A DNA stretch of 34,938 nt from positions 1 to 34,938 of the IMG/VR virus record IMGVR_UViG_3300025687_000158. The stretch is one strand, 5' to 3'. This stretch comes from a virus. The position numbers and the translations under genes were made by a program. Of the stretch, positions 1-9,600 are shown in pieces; the first letter of the stretch is position 1; every line of letters starts with the position of its first letter. The notes under the pieces were generated by a model that saw only the letters and a program-made list of their open reading frames with translations, was not told the DNA's origin and searched no databases.

Positions 1-1
1 T

Positions 2-565
2 AGTGAGATCAATGCAATGGAGATTTATTTCAATCCTACATCCGGAACTCTTAACAACTTAAATGATGTTAAGACGGAGTCTTTAAGGGTTGGGTTAAGT
101 ACCGTTCTGTTAGATATCAATGCAAGTACATTTGACATTTTAACTAATGTTGTGTCAACAGGAAACCTTACCTTAAGTGGCGCAGGTTTATTTAGAAATG
201 ATGTAGACCCACAAACTCTTAATGATACATTTTCAGGTCCTTCATTAACAATTTCGGTTGGTACGAGTACCGCCATTCCACCTTACACAATAGAAAGGGT
301 TGGTAATTCAAATACCTCAGCCTTAACTATTGAACTTAACGATGGTGCAATTGGTCAAGAAATTTTCTTTGTGTATTCAGAAGCAACTACTGGTATGGTT
401 GAAATTACAGGTGCAGTGAATCCTTTAATTTTACCTGGTGCTGGAGCAACACCAACGGTTCAATTGAATGCGCAAGGAAAGAGTGTACATTTGTTATGTG
501 TTGATGATGGAACTGGTAACGGTGATTGGTATGTAGTTGGAGGAACTGGATATACTATCGTTTAA
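2..565 (+). CDS. Tail fibre-like structural protein, C-terminal part
   Basis: The reading frame is open from the first bases of the window. The first ATG (position 17) has no ribosome binding site, so the gene almost certainly begins upstream and only its C-terminal part is seen. The sequence is rich in Thr, Ser, Gly, Asn and Val with alternating hydrophobic residues, as in beta-rich fibre proteins. The last 100 residues contain a pattern of the type GQ-hydrophobic-strand, Thr/Gly-rich turn, then L-C-x-D-D-G and a W-Y-V-V-G-G end, common in C-terminal modules of phage fibre and receptor-binding proteins. The next gene starts 18 bases downstream and is also structural. The role in the virion is inferred from composition and context; no specific family was recognised. 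Confidence 0.55.
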   Translation, partial: SEINAMEIYFNPTSGTLNNLNDVKTESLRVGLSTVLLDINASTFDILTNVVSTGNLTLSGAGLFRNDVDPQTLNDTFSGPSLTISVGTSTAIPPYTIERVGNSNTSALTIELNDGAIGQEIFFVYSEATTGMVEITGAVNPLILPGAGATPTVQLNAQGKSVHLLCVDDGTGNGDWYVVGGTGYTIV

Positions 566-583
566 TAAAAAATTAAAGACTAA

Positions 584-2698
584 ATGGCTACGACGCCCTT
601 AATAAAAACACCACAAGCAGATGGAGGTACATTTTATACCTTTTCATCTTCAGCAAGAGACCTATCTAAGACTCTAAATAATGATAATCTTAGACTGGTC
701 TTTTCTAAGTTTGTGCTTTTAAATATTCCGGATTTTGATAGATTAGATCCTACCACGTTTAGTAATTATGAAAACTATATGCAATTTGATACCATTGATG
801 GTATGATTGCAAACGGTGGACTAAAAGGAGATCCAAATGTTAACTGGGCGGAGAGCTTTCAAAACTATGCTCTTAATCTTGAAGAGCTAATCATAAGCGA
901 TCCTGATTATGATAACGCTGAAAGAAGGTCTGTTTCCGAGAGGGTCTTCTTTAAGTGGTTAAAAGAAACAGGAGCCATCCGATTTAGAGAAGCCACTACC
1001 CTAGAAAAAAGTGGAGCTGTTACAGGTTCTGTGTTTGTAGAAGAAGATGAAAAAACAAGTGGCACAATACAGTATAGAAGAGTAGTAAAGTACATAGGAG
1101 ATATTGATATTGTAAATAATGTAGACCGGGCCGGAGAAGCTTATACGGAATTATATATTAATGTACCTACAGAGGTGGGTGGCACTCCTACAATCCTCTT
1201 TAACACGGTGTCTGATAATAACTATCAGCCTGGCTTAAAGATTCAAGGAGAAGACGAATATATTCTAGGTAGAGGAACCAGTACAATACATCCACAAGGT
1301 TTAGATTTATTTGCATTTTATGATTACGATCAACCTTTGTTAGGAGGAGGTCCTGCAGGATATACTGATCCAAATGCAAACTGGATGAATGAATCAACTC
1401 CACCTAATACAACTGATGCATACTTTACAGAACCTACTACATTTAATAGCGCTCTTAATGTTGACATAAGAAAATATCCTGCTGATTATGGAAGTCCTGC
1501 AGGGTATGCAGGTTCTGCGTATAGAAGATCTGAATTAGACGGTATCTCTGTTGACTTTGCGCCTGGTGACTATCAGCAGATTGTACAAGATCCTACAATT
1601 TCTACCATATCTCAGTTTAACGGTATTGACTTATCATCAACGTTTGAATTTAATGCTGTCTTAGTTTATTATGACCTGGTAGATTTAAGTAATAGAAATA
1701 ATACCGTAACTAACTTGTATGGTATTTTACTCTTAGATAATATCACGCCTACGACGGATGGTGGTTATATCCAAAGATATCCTAAGTATAAGCCTAATAG
1801 AGTTACTGGACAAAACGGTAACAGCTACGGGTTTAAAATTAATTTAAGATTTGATGCATCACCAGGAACGGCTGGCATTGACACGATTGTTAATGATTAC
1901 AACACTTTCTCAATGGGCCTATTCGCCGATGCAACTGCGCAATTACAGGAATCGGCAAAAATTTTCCAAAGACAACAGATTGAAATATCTGACATAGAAA
2001 GTAGATTATTAGGATTAGAAAATACTATAAATGCAATTAGTACTTCTACTTCTTTACAGAGTCAATTGGATAGTATTCAAACGCAACTTAATAATGCAAG
2101 TCTTTCTTTTGCAAGTGAAAGTAGCTTATTAGATTTAATTGCTAAAAACTCTGATGATATCCAATCATTGGCAAACGGAAATGTTTCTCAGACACTTCAG
2201 TATAATACTGATGTACTTAGATCAGGTCCTGGTATCAGATTAAATAAAAATACACCTAACCAGGTAAGAGTAGATCTGGTTACTCAACAATATACCTTTA
2301 TGATCCCATTTGATGAAAATGGAGATCAAATAACAGTAACTAATCCACTGGATCTAAATGTTATCTCGCCAAAGGCATACGCCGAATTGGTACCTTTTAC
2401 TAATATGTTAAGGCTTGATACAATAAACAATCCTAACGGTGACTTACTAATATACATTGATGATACCGATACACAGTGGTTGGTTGGACAAACTATTAGG
2501 CTTACTTTTAATAACACGGTTAATCTTTCATCCAGAAATGTCAGTATATTTACTGATGCACCTGGAAGATTAAATCAAGGGACTTATGGTAAGCTTATCG
2601 CAAATATTACAGGTAGCGAATTAGGAACCAAGCCTATTATTGAATTAATATGTACCGAGCAAGGTATTCTAAATTTCGTATATGATATCATCAAATAA
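584..2698 (+). CDS. Large tail/baseplate structural protein (704 aa)
   Basis: A 704-residue protein of a type seen in the tail modules of large T4-like phages; no T4 protein can be named with confidence. The N-terminal 440 residues are mixed, with many Asp, Asn, Tyr and Thr and a S-E-R-V-F-F-K-W-L-K segment near residue 120. Residues about 445-535 form a helical, probably coiled-coil stretch with repeated Gln, Leu, Ile and Ser (I-E-S-R-L-L-G-L-E-N, then L-Q-S-Q-L-D-S-I-Q-T-Q-L). The last 135 residues are beta-rich. A coiled coil between globular parts suggests an oligomeric, probably trimeric, baseplate or fibre-attachment protein. The ATG has no Shine-Dalgarno. Function is inferred from length, composition and its place next to two other giant structural genes. 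Confidence 0.6.
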   Translation: MATTPLIKTPQADGGTFYTFSSSARDLSKTLNNDNLRLVFSKFVLLNIPDFDRLDPTTFSNYENYMQFDTIDGMIANGGLKGDPNVNWAESFQNYALNLEELIISDPDYDNAERRSVSERVFFKWLKETGAIRFREATTLEKSGAVTGSVFVEEDEKTSGTIQYRRVVKYIGDIDIVNNVDRAGEAYTELYINVPTEVGGTPTILFNTVSDNNYQPGLKIQGEDEYILGRGTSTIHPQGLDLFAFYDYDQPLLGGGPAGYTDPNANWMNESTPPNTTDAYFTEPTTFNSALNVDIRKYPADYGSPAGYAGSAYRRSELDGISVDFAPGDYQQIVQDPTISTISQFNGIDLSSTFEFNAVLVYYDLVDLSNRNNTVTNLYGILLLDNITPTTDGGYIQRYPKYKPNRVTGQNGNSYGFKINLRFDASPGTAGIDTIVNDYNTFSMGLFADATAQLQESAKIFQRQQIEISDIESRLLGLENTINAISTSTSLQSQLDSIQTQLNNASLSFASESSLLDLIAKNSDDIQSLANGNVSQTLQYNTDVLRSGPGIRLNKNTPNQVRVDLVTQQYTFMIPFDENGDQITVTNPLDLNVISPKAYAELVPFTNMLRLDTINNPNGDLLIYIDDTDTQWLVGQTIRLTFNNTVNLSSRNVSIFTDAPGRLNQGTYGKLIANITGSELGTKPIIELICTEQGILNFVYDIIK

Positions 2699-2701
2699 AT
2701 A
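2694..2701 (+). promoter_or_regulatory. Late-promoter-like element AATAAATA
   Basis: AATAAATA overlaps the stop codon of the 704-aa gene and lies 18 bases before the next ATG. It matches 7 of 8 bases of the T4 late promoter core TATAAATA and fits the NATAAATA form described for T4-like cyanophages. The same octamer recurs at other junctions in this window. Activity is inferred. Confidence 0.4.
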
Positions 2702-2719
2702 ATAAAAGTATAAAATCTG

Positions 2720-5700
2720 ATGGCCGAACAAAATTCAATATCAACTCTGTTACCTGAACTGTTAAGACTTTTTAACAATTCATTAGAGAGTTTTGAAAAA
2801 GTAAATCAAGCAGTAACCTCAAATAGAGATTCTGTAACGATTAACTTACAAACAGAAGATGGGACTAACCAAAGGGTTACTGTTCCTTCGTTTGGCTTTC
2901 TTAAGAACTCTATTGATAGACTCGATGCAAATGTTAATACTATAACAAATGTTACAGGTGCAGGAAGTTCAATAAGATTATCTGATGGTACTTTTAGAAA
3001 GTTAGTTTTAGCAAAGCTTCCAACCGAAGCACCGGATTTAACAGGATTAAATACTGTTAATGAATTTAACATTAAACCTAACTGGTTTTTTGAAGAACTT
3101 ATTAACCCATTATTATATGTATCATTTGATCTAACCGGTCAGGTTCCTATTGATACCGAAAGGGCTATCATAAGAAGATATATTTTAGATACAAACACGC
3201 AAAGTAAGATACAGTTTTTTGACAATAACTACAATGGTAGATCTGAAATTAACTATGATACATTCTTACAGAATATAGTAGAGAGAAACATATCTTATGT
3301 TTTAGATGAAGCTGTTGTTGATTTGCCACCTAGAGTAAAAAGATACAGTGGTAAATTTGGAGTTACAAGAATATCCGAAACCGATTTTACAGAAGAGATT
3401 AATGGTGTAACTGTAACTACAAAGAAGAAACAGTATAAACTCACTAAGTTATTTTATACCGATGCAGAAGCAGACTTTCCTGATACGATACAACTTAAAG
3501 TAGGTGATTCTTTAGAGGTTGTTTCTAATCCTATTGATACCAGGTACATTGTAAAGAATGTTGATTCTAGTACAAATACAGTTATCTTAGATTTAGTTGA
3601 AGGCAGCAAGCCAATTCAATTAGGTGCTGATATTTTAAAAATATCTTCTACTTTAAATGATAATGTTCAGGTTGATGTAACTGTCGGTTTTAATGAAAGA
3701 TGTGTAACCTTTGTAAAGCCAATTGATCCTGATTCAAAGATCCCTTCGGTTAACTGGTCTCCAGGCTCAGGTTTTTATACAAATACATTAACTACTATTG
3801 CTAGTGATGGAACCTTGCAAACTCTATCTGACTATTATCAAAGAAATGCAGTTGACTTTGGAAGATTCTTATTATCATTTGCGCAGGATAAGTTGCCTAC
3901 AAGTAGAGAAGGTTTAATACCTAATTCTCCTACTTTATCCGCTACTGATTTTAAAGTAAAGTTAATTAATGGACAGGTAACAAACGCTGACGCTATTGTT
4001 CAATTAGAAGATCTTAATAACCAAAAGAATACATTAGAAGCAAGTATTAAAGAACTTGATTCTGCTATTTCACAGACAAGAACAAAGTTACAGACTACTA
4101 ATTATGCTACAGATGTAGAACGTTCGGCTGATAAGAATGCTTTACAAGGATTGATAACCGAGAGATCTTCTAATGCCCAATTGTATTCTTCTGTTGTAAA
4201 AGAAATTGACGCAAAGAGTAAAGATAATTCCGTAGGTAGTGTAACTCCTAAATATAGAGTTAGAGGATTTTGGCCAATGCCTGCTGAAAAGTCCAGCCCT
4301 GCAACTGGACCACAATCAATTATTAAGTTTAAGATTAGATACCGATACCTTTCTCAGGATGGCGCTGCTAATCCAGTTGATCAATTTACATTTGAGGATG
4401 GTCAAACCAGAAGCCAAGGCGCATTCTCAAATTGGGAAATTGTTGAAAGTGTATTAAGACCTAGATATAAAAATAGTATAACCGGTCTTTATGAATGGGC
4501 ACCTATAGATAATGATAATGCTGATGCAAATAACATTAACCAATTAGATGTACCAATTAGAAAGGGAGAAATTGTAGAAGTACAGGTTAAATCTATTTCA
4601 GAGGCCGGTTGGCCATCTAATCCAATCGAAAGCGATTGGTCAATTGCAACTAGGATTGAGTTTCCTGCAGATTTAAGTTCCGATAATGCAATTGAATCTA
4701 TTTTGAATCAAAATGCTGAGGATCTTGCTAAAGTTAGTTTACAAGAACAATTAGATGCACAAGGAATTAATGATCATTTAAGTAGTTCATTTATTTCAAA
4801 TGAAAAATATTATGCCCACGGCGCAACTGTAATTGCATCTGGATTTTTATCTGAAAACCAAACACCAATTGACCTATTTACCAAGCTTAGTGAAATGCAA
4901 GCTAGGCTTGATGAATTTGCAGAGATTCTTAGAAATGCTGCAGGCGAATTGGTTGTTACCTTATTGGATGATCAAGGCAATGTTAATAGACTTAACAAGA
5001 ATGCTACAACTAAAATCTTTGCAGGATTTTACTTTAATGAAGTTAAAGATCTGGATGATCCTAGAGGAGCGGTTGTTACTAAAACATTCTTTATTAACCT
5101 TGCTAACAATGAACAAACTGGATTACGATTAATCTCCAGAATTGCAGGTTCTAGAACTAGAATGGTAAAACAATCAGAGAATCCTTCATATAGTTTATCT
5201 GAAGCGCAAGGCGGTAGTGTAATTTTACCAGCAACATATACATGGCTTGATAACAGTGCTGCTAATCAGAGCAATAGTAAAGCTACATATGATACCAATG
5301 ATAGTGATTATAATACTATTCGTAAGTATGATCTAACACCTTTACTATTAACTAATCCTACTGTTGATTCTACTAATAGGTTTGGTCAGGATATATCTCT
5401 TGCGCCATACCAATCGGCACAGAATAAGAATCAAATTTTATACTCAAGATTTCAGGATGTATCTTCTGAAGAATCTTTTTATAACTATATAAATCCAGCA
5501 GGTCAGTATACATTTAACTTAGATACCGCTGAAAACTTTTATTTAAAAGATTCTTTTGATACCGCTGTAACCCCAGGTGAATTTATTTGGGGTGGAGGAT
5601 TTTTATCAACAGGTGTACCTACTACTGCTTCTGGGTTTGATTTACCACAAGGTGATGAAACTATAGAGGTTCATATTAATCACCCATGGTTATCTTCATA

Positions 5701-6577
5701 TGATGCATATAGAGCTGCTTATGTTTATTTGACTGGGGATACTACTACTTTACCCGCAACACTAGCGGCGGATATTGATTGTACATCAAGTGGTAATGGT
5801 ACTGCTGCTGTTATGTTTAGACAATCTAAATTTATTCCTTTGACATCAGACCAGATTAAAGGTAAGCAGCAATCAATTTACTTAAATGAAAACGCGGCAG
5901 CCTTAAATACATTAGCTGCATTCACACCAATTACATTTACTTCTACAGGTCAATCTTTAGCAACTAGTCCAACTCTTGCTGCTATCCCACCGTTAAGTAA
6001 TAACACTAATCCTAATTTTGTTGATTATGCGAGAAATGTCAAAACTTCATTTGAAGCGTTTGACCAGTATTTGCTAGGTAAAAACACATGTGGATCATAT
6101 CTATTTGTATCTTCTGATGATCATGAAGCCGTTCAAGTAGATGGGGATTCCGTACAGTCAAGTAAAATTGTTCAGTTCGGTTCTTCTAATTCAATTAACA
6201 TACCTTTAGTATTCCAATATAGAATGACCGATTATTTTGGAACCGGAACAGGATCTGCTGGTGGTATTGGTAATATTGCAGGTGATAGTACCGGAGCAAC
6301 TACTAATCTAACATATGCTAAAAAAGTTGGGTTTGACGTTTATCCTAACGGTAATGAACCTTATCAATTTGATATTGAAATCTTTGCTAAGTATAAGTCG
6401 GATAATCTTAATGTAGATGTATTCCCAGCTGCCACGGTTACTAAAGGATTAAATGATTTGGAAAAAGTAATTAGTAAGCTTTCACCATCGGTAACTGCAA
6501 CTAAGGTTAACCAAGTAGTTAGCTCAGGTGGAAGTGTATCTACTGGTGCTATTAGTAGAGGGATAGCGGATAGATAA
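2720..6577 (+). CDS. Giant tail/baseplate structural protein with FN3-like region (1285 aa)
   Basis: A 1285-residue structural protein. The N-terminal 420 residues are mixed alpha/beta. Residues about 433-500 are a charged helical, coiled-coil-like segment. Residues about 507-640 look like one or two fibronectin type III-like domains: Y-R-V-R-G-F-W-P, then K-I-R-Y-R-Y-L-S, and later V-E-V-Q-V-K-S-I-S-E-A-G-W-P-S-N-P with S-D-W-S, the usual FN3 strand F/G pattern. A second helical stretch near residues 665-740 includes K-L-S-E-M-Q-A-R-L-D-E-F-A-E-I-L. The C-terminal 500 residues are Asn/Thr/Tyr-rich. Size and position resemble baseplate wedge proteins such as T4 gp7 (about 1030 aa), but I see no motif that proves this. 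Its neighbours are structural genes in the same direction. Confidence 0.6.
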   Translation: MAEQNSISTLLPELLRLFNNSLESFEKVNQAVTSNRDSVTINLQTEDGTNQRVTVPSFGFLKNSIDRLDANVNTITNVTGAGSSIRLSDGTFRKLVLAKLPTEAPDLTGLNTVNEFNIKPNWFFEELINPLLYVSFDLTGQVPIDTERAIIRRYILDTNTQSKIQFFDNNYNGRSEINYDTFLQNIVERNISYVLDEAVVDLPPRVKRYSGKFGVTRISETDFTEEINGVTVTTKKKQYKLTKLFYTDAEADFPDTIQLKVGDSLEVVSNPIDTRYIVKNVDSSTNTVILDLVEGSKPIQLGADILKISSTLNDNVQVDVTVGFNERCVTFVKPIDPDSKIPSVNWSPGSGFYTNTLTTIASDGTLQTLSDYYQRNAVDFGRFLLSFAQDKLPTSREGLIPNSPTLSATDFKVKLINGQVTNADAIVQLEDLNNQKNTLEASIKELDSAISQTRTKLQTTNYATDVERSADKNALQGLITERSSNAQLYSSVVKEIDAKSKDNSVGSVTPKYRVRGFWPMPAEKSSPATGPQSIIKFKIRYRYLSQDGAANPVDQFTFEDGQTRSQGAFSNWEIVESVLRPRYKNSITGLYEWAPIDNDNADANNINQLDVPIRKGEIVEVQVKSISEAGWPSNPIESDWSIATRIEFPADLSSDNAIESILNQNAEDLAKVSLQEQLDAQGINDHLSSSFISNEKYYAHGATVIASGFLSENQTPIDLFTKLSEMQARLDEFAEILRNAAGELVVTLLDDQGNVNRLNKNATTKIFAGFYFNEVKDLDDPRGAVVTKTFFINLANNEQTGLRLISRIAGSRTRMVKQSENPSYSLSEAQGGSVILPATYTWLDNSAANQSNSKATYDTNDSDYNTIRKYDLTPLLLTNPTVDSTNRFGQDISLAPYQSAQNKNQILYSRFQDVSSEESFYNYINPAGQYTFNLDTAENFYLKDSFDTAVTPGEFIWGGGFLSTGVPTTASGFDLPQGDETIEVHINHPWLSSYDAYRAAYVYLTGDTTTLPATLAADIDCTSSGNGTAAVMFRQSKFIPLTSDQIKGKQQSIYLNENAAALNTLAAFTPITFTSTGQSLATSPTLAAIPPLSNNTNPNFVDYARNVKTSFEAFDQYLLGKNTCGSYLFVSSDDHEAVQVDGDSVQSSKIVQFGSSNSINIPLVFQYRMTDYFGTGTGSAGGIGNIAGDSTGATTNLTYAKKVGFDVYPNGNEPYQFDIEIFAKYKSDNLNVDVFPAATVTKGLNDLEKVISKLSPSVTATKVNQVVSSGGSVSTGAISRGIADR

Positions 6578-6621
6578 TTTTCACTGCCTTCTTGGTGAAT
6601 AAATAAAAAAAGTGAAAATTA
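6575..6621 (+). promoter_or_regulatory. Inverted repeat enclosing a late-promoter-like element
   Basis: TAATTTTCACT (6575-6585) is the exact reverse complement of AGTGAAAATTA (6611-6621), an 11-bp stem with a 25-base loop. The right arm ends directly before the ATG at 6622, so the hairpin would cover the ribosome landing region of the 1558-aa gene in read-through mRNA. The loop carries AATAAATA (6598-6605). A transcript starting about 6 bases after that element would lack the left arm and could not form the hairpin. Confidence 0.5.
6598..6605 (+). promoter_or_regulatory. Late-promoter-like element AATAAATA in hairpin loop
   Basis: AATAAATA lies in the loop of the inverted repeat at 6575-6621, 16 bases before the ATG of the 1558-aa gene. 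It is the only example in the window where the octamer sits wholly in the intergenic gap, not on a stop codon, which makes chance coincidence with a TAA stop less likely. Confidence 0.45.
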
Positions 6622-9600
6622 ATGGCCGAGCCCTTACTTGATAAAGCCTCATATAGTTTATTAAGAACAAATCCAAAACTTACCGGTAATGTTAAGCTGG
6701 TTAGTAACGGGAATGATTTGTATCTAGAATCGTTTAGTTCCAATTCTCAGCTATCATCGTCTTCATTTAAGGCATTTAAAATTGATGGTACGCAGACTTA
6801 TGATATTGATGTTTATAACTTTTTTCAAAGAGGAAAGTTTCCTACCGATTTAGCTTATGAAGTTTTTCAAGAATTTCAAGATGTTTCAGTTTTGTCTTCT
6901 TATAATAGGCAATATGAAATGTTTTACTCGGCAGGTACACGGTCGGTAGCATCTGATGCATATTCTGAAAATTTAGGTATGCTCGCTCCTTTATGGCTGA
7001 ATCAAAAGATACCTAATTATTTTGTTATATTTAGACTAGATAATCCATCTGCTGTAAATAATACCGATGCAGCCGTTCCAAACGAGGATGAAATTTTAGC
7101 ACAAACGCCTGAAAAATTTAAGGAATTTGTTTTACAAAATTGTACAGCAATTAAAACATTTGACTTATCTGAGAATTCTAAGTTAGGTGCTTATATTAGA
7201 AGATACCGAAATAAGGAGGGGTTTCCAAAGGCTCCCTTAACAGTTAGTTGGAGAAAAGATGAACCTATTACATGGAATGGTATTTCATATAAAAAAGGTG
7301 GGTTTACATCAAGCGGTAGCTTTTCATATGATGGTCTTGTTACACAAGATGCAACTATTATACAAAATGAATATTTCTTTACACAAGGATTTGAAAGAAA
7401 TGGTATTCTTTTAGCAAACCTAATCAACTTTGAATTCTTATTCTCTGATCCTGATGCAGAAGATTATTCAATAAATCGCTATTTTGGTTTATATGTAAAT
7501 GAAATAGAAGAAGGGTTATTTGATATTTCAGGTGAAGGGTTTTACAAAAACACAGAGAAAACACAACTTCCTAAAATTAAAACTATTACTGAGGTTTCAC
7601 AGTATTTAAATACACCATTTGAATTAACAAATAGAAATGGTATACTTTTATTCTTGGATCCTACTAAGACCACAGAAATTACAGGTCTTCCTACACCACA
7701 AAGAGTTAGCGAAACAGATTCAATATTTTATGTAAAGGATAAAGATGATCAATTTCATACAATTAAAAAAGGTTCTAGGTGGGGTACAAACCAGATAAGA
7801 TTGTTTGATAAAAAAATTGATATATCAAAACTTGCAGGATATAAAAATCCTGATACTTTTGCCAATGCACAAGTTATTAATAAAGCAGGTTCTGCTAATT
7901 CATATGTTAAGGTACTAGGGGAATTGCCTGTTGGTACTACATTAAAGTTTTATGATGGCCCTAATCTGATTGGGCAGGTGGCGGCTAATGAATCTTTAAC
8001 TAATGGGCCGGGTACTAGCTTTGAAGCATTCTTTAATCCTAATGGTACACCAGAAGAAATTGCAAGAGCAATTAGAAAAGCCATTTCGTTTGGTATAAAC
8101 ATTGATAAAAGATTCTTTATTGCAACTATAAATAAAGATACTGTATATTTTACTAGCAGATTTTTTGGTTCACGATTTAATAGACTGAAGCTTAATATAA
8201 ACTGGTCTGAATATTCCCAAATAGAAGGTAATTTGGTATCTTATCCTGAAACATCTTTTCAAAACGAGACTACTAATTTTGTAGGAGGTAATGATAAAAC
8301 TAATTCATTGCTTAAAGTTGCAGCCGGCGATCAACTTAGATTTGTAAAAGGTAATTATGTAAAGACCAAAGCTGGATATGCATTAATATCAGATTGGGTT
8401 CCGTATTTAGAAGAACCTATATTTGATGGTAATGGCAATCAATTAGGTTATACTGATGTAGATAAGTATGTTATTGTAACAGTTGATGATAACCAAATAG
8501 ATTTAACAAGATCTGGGCAAGTTTCTCTATATTCTGATTATAGACCTTCGTTTGGTAGATTTTCATTCTTTGGGGTTAGAGATTTTGATTTTGATTTTTA
8601 TAGTGATCTTTATAGTGAGCTAGGCGAGCTTAATTATGAAATAGCTGAATATAACCAATCTGACGGTATTTCAACTGGAGTCACTGGTGTAACTGGAGTT
8701 CCATCAACTTCTTATTTTGGTGTAAGTGAATGGGAGGACATTAGAGAGTTTTATGATTCAGGTGGATTTAGTAATTTAATAGGATTGCTAAAAGAATCAG
8801 ATCCTGATGTTACTTTTGACATTGCAATATCTTCAGAGTATCAAAGATTAGAAGAAAACTATCTTAAAGAACAGGCTGTTGCCTCTAGGGTTATACCTTA
8901 TATTAATAAATGGGGATGGTATAATGGTGGAACCGATGTAAGGAATCATCCATATAGATTAAATTTGAGCATGGCATTTGGCACAGATAATTTTGCGCCA
9001 TCTAAATGGGCTACCGGTAGATCTCCTCAGGGATTTAGTCATGAATGGTATTACTTATCTGAATTTCCTCCTTACTTTACGGATGATGCAATAAAATCAT
9101 CATGGAGTTATTTTGATAATGCACCATCTGATAACGCAATAGATTCCAATGGCAATATTGTCCCAGGGACTTTTCAAAGAACTGACATAAATTATTTTAA
9201 TGAATACTTTATAACTGATAGGTTTACTACTGGAGGTACAATCAATCTTATTAATCGCCAGCTTAGATATGGTAGGTTTACTGGTGGTGATAGAGAAAAT
9301 TTTGCAGAAGCATTTTTAAGAGGGGTTAGGATTATTATTAAACCAAAATCTAATGGTGAAGAAAAGCCTAATTTTAATGCAAAGAGATTGTCTTATATTA
9401 GAGATGCTAGATTTAATGATTATAGGTTCTCGGTTATGTTGGTTCCTAATGCACCAGACAAACCTAAAAAACAGATTAAGTTTATAAAGAACGAGAAATG
9501 GAAAACGGTTACTATGCTTATCTTTGTTTCTTTTGATAATGATTGTATAAATGGAGGAGCTCCTATTATTGATAGAACTTCTCTTTATTCAATGAAAAGT

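Noticed and set aside
4833-5132. 99-aa + strand frame rich in Leu and Met
   Set aside because: It is a shifted frame within the 1285-aa gene, without its own start signal and with a composition expected of an out-of-frame reading.
8127-8134. Exact T4 late core TATAAATA
   Set aside because: It lies deep inside the 1558-aa gene with no start codon in a suitable position, and is read simply as part of I-N-K codons. Kept only as a caution on the promoter motif.
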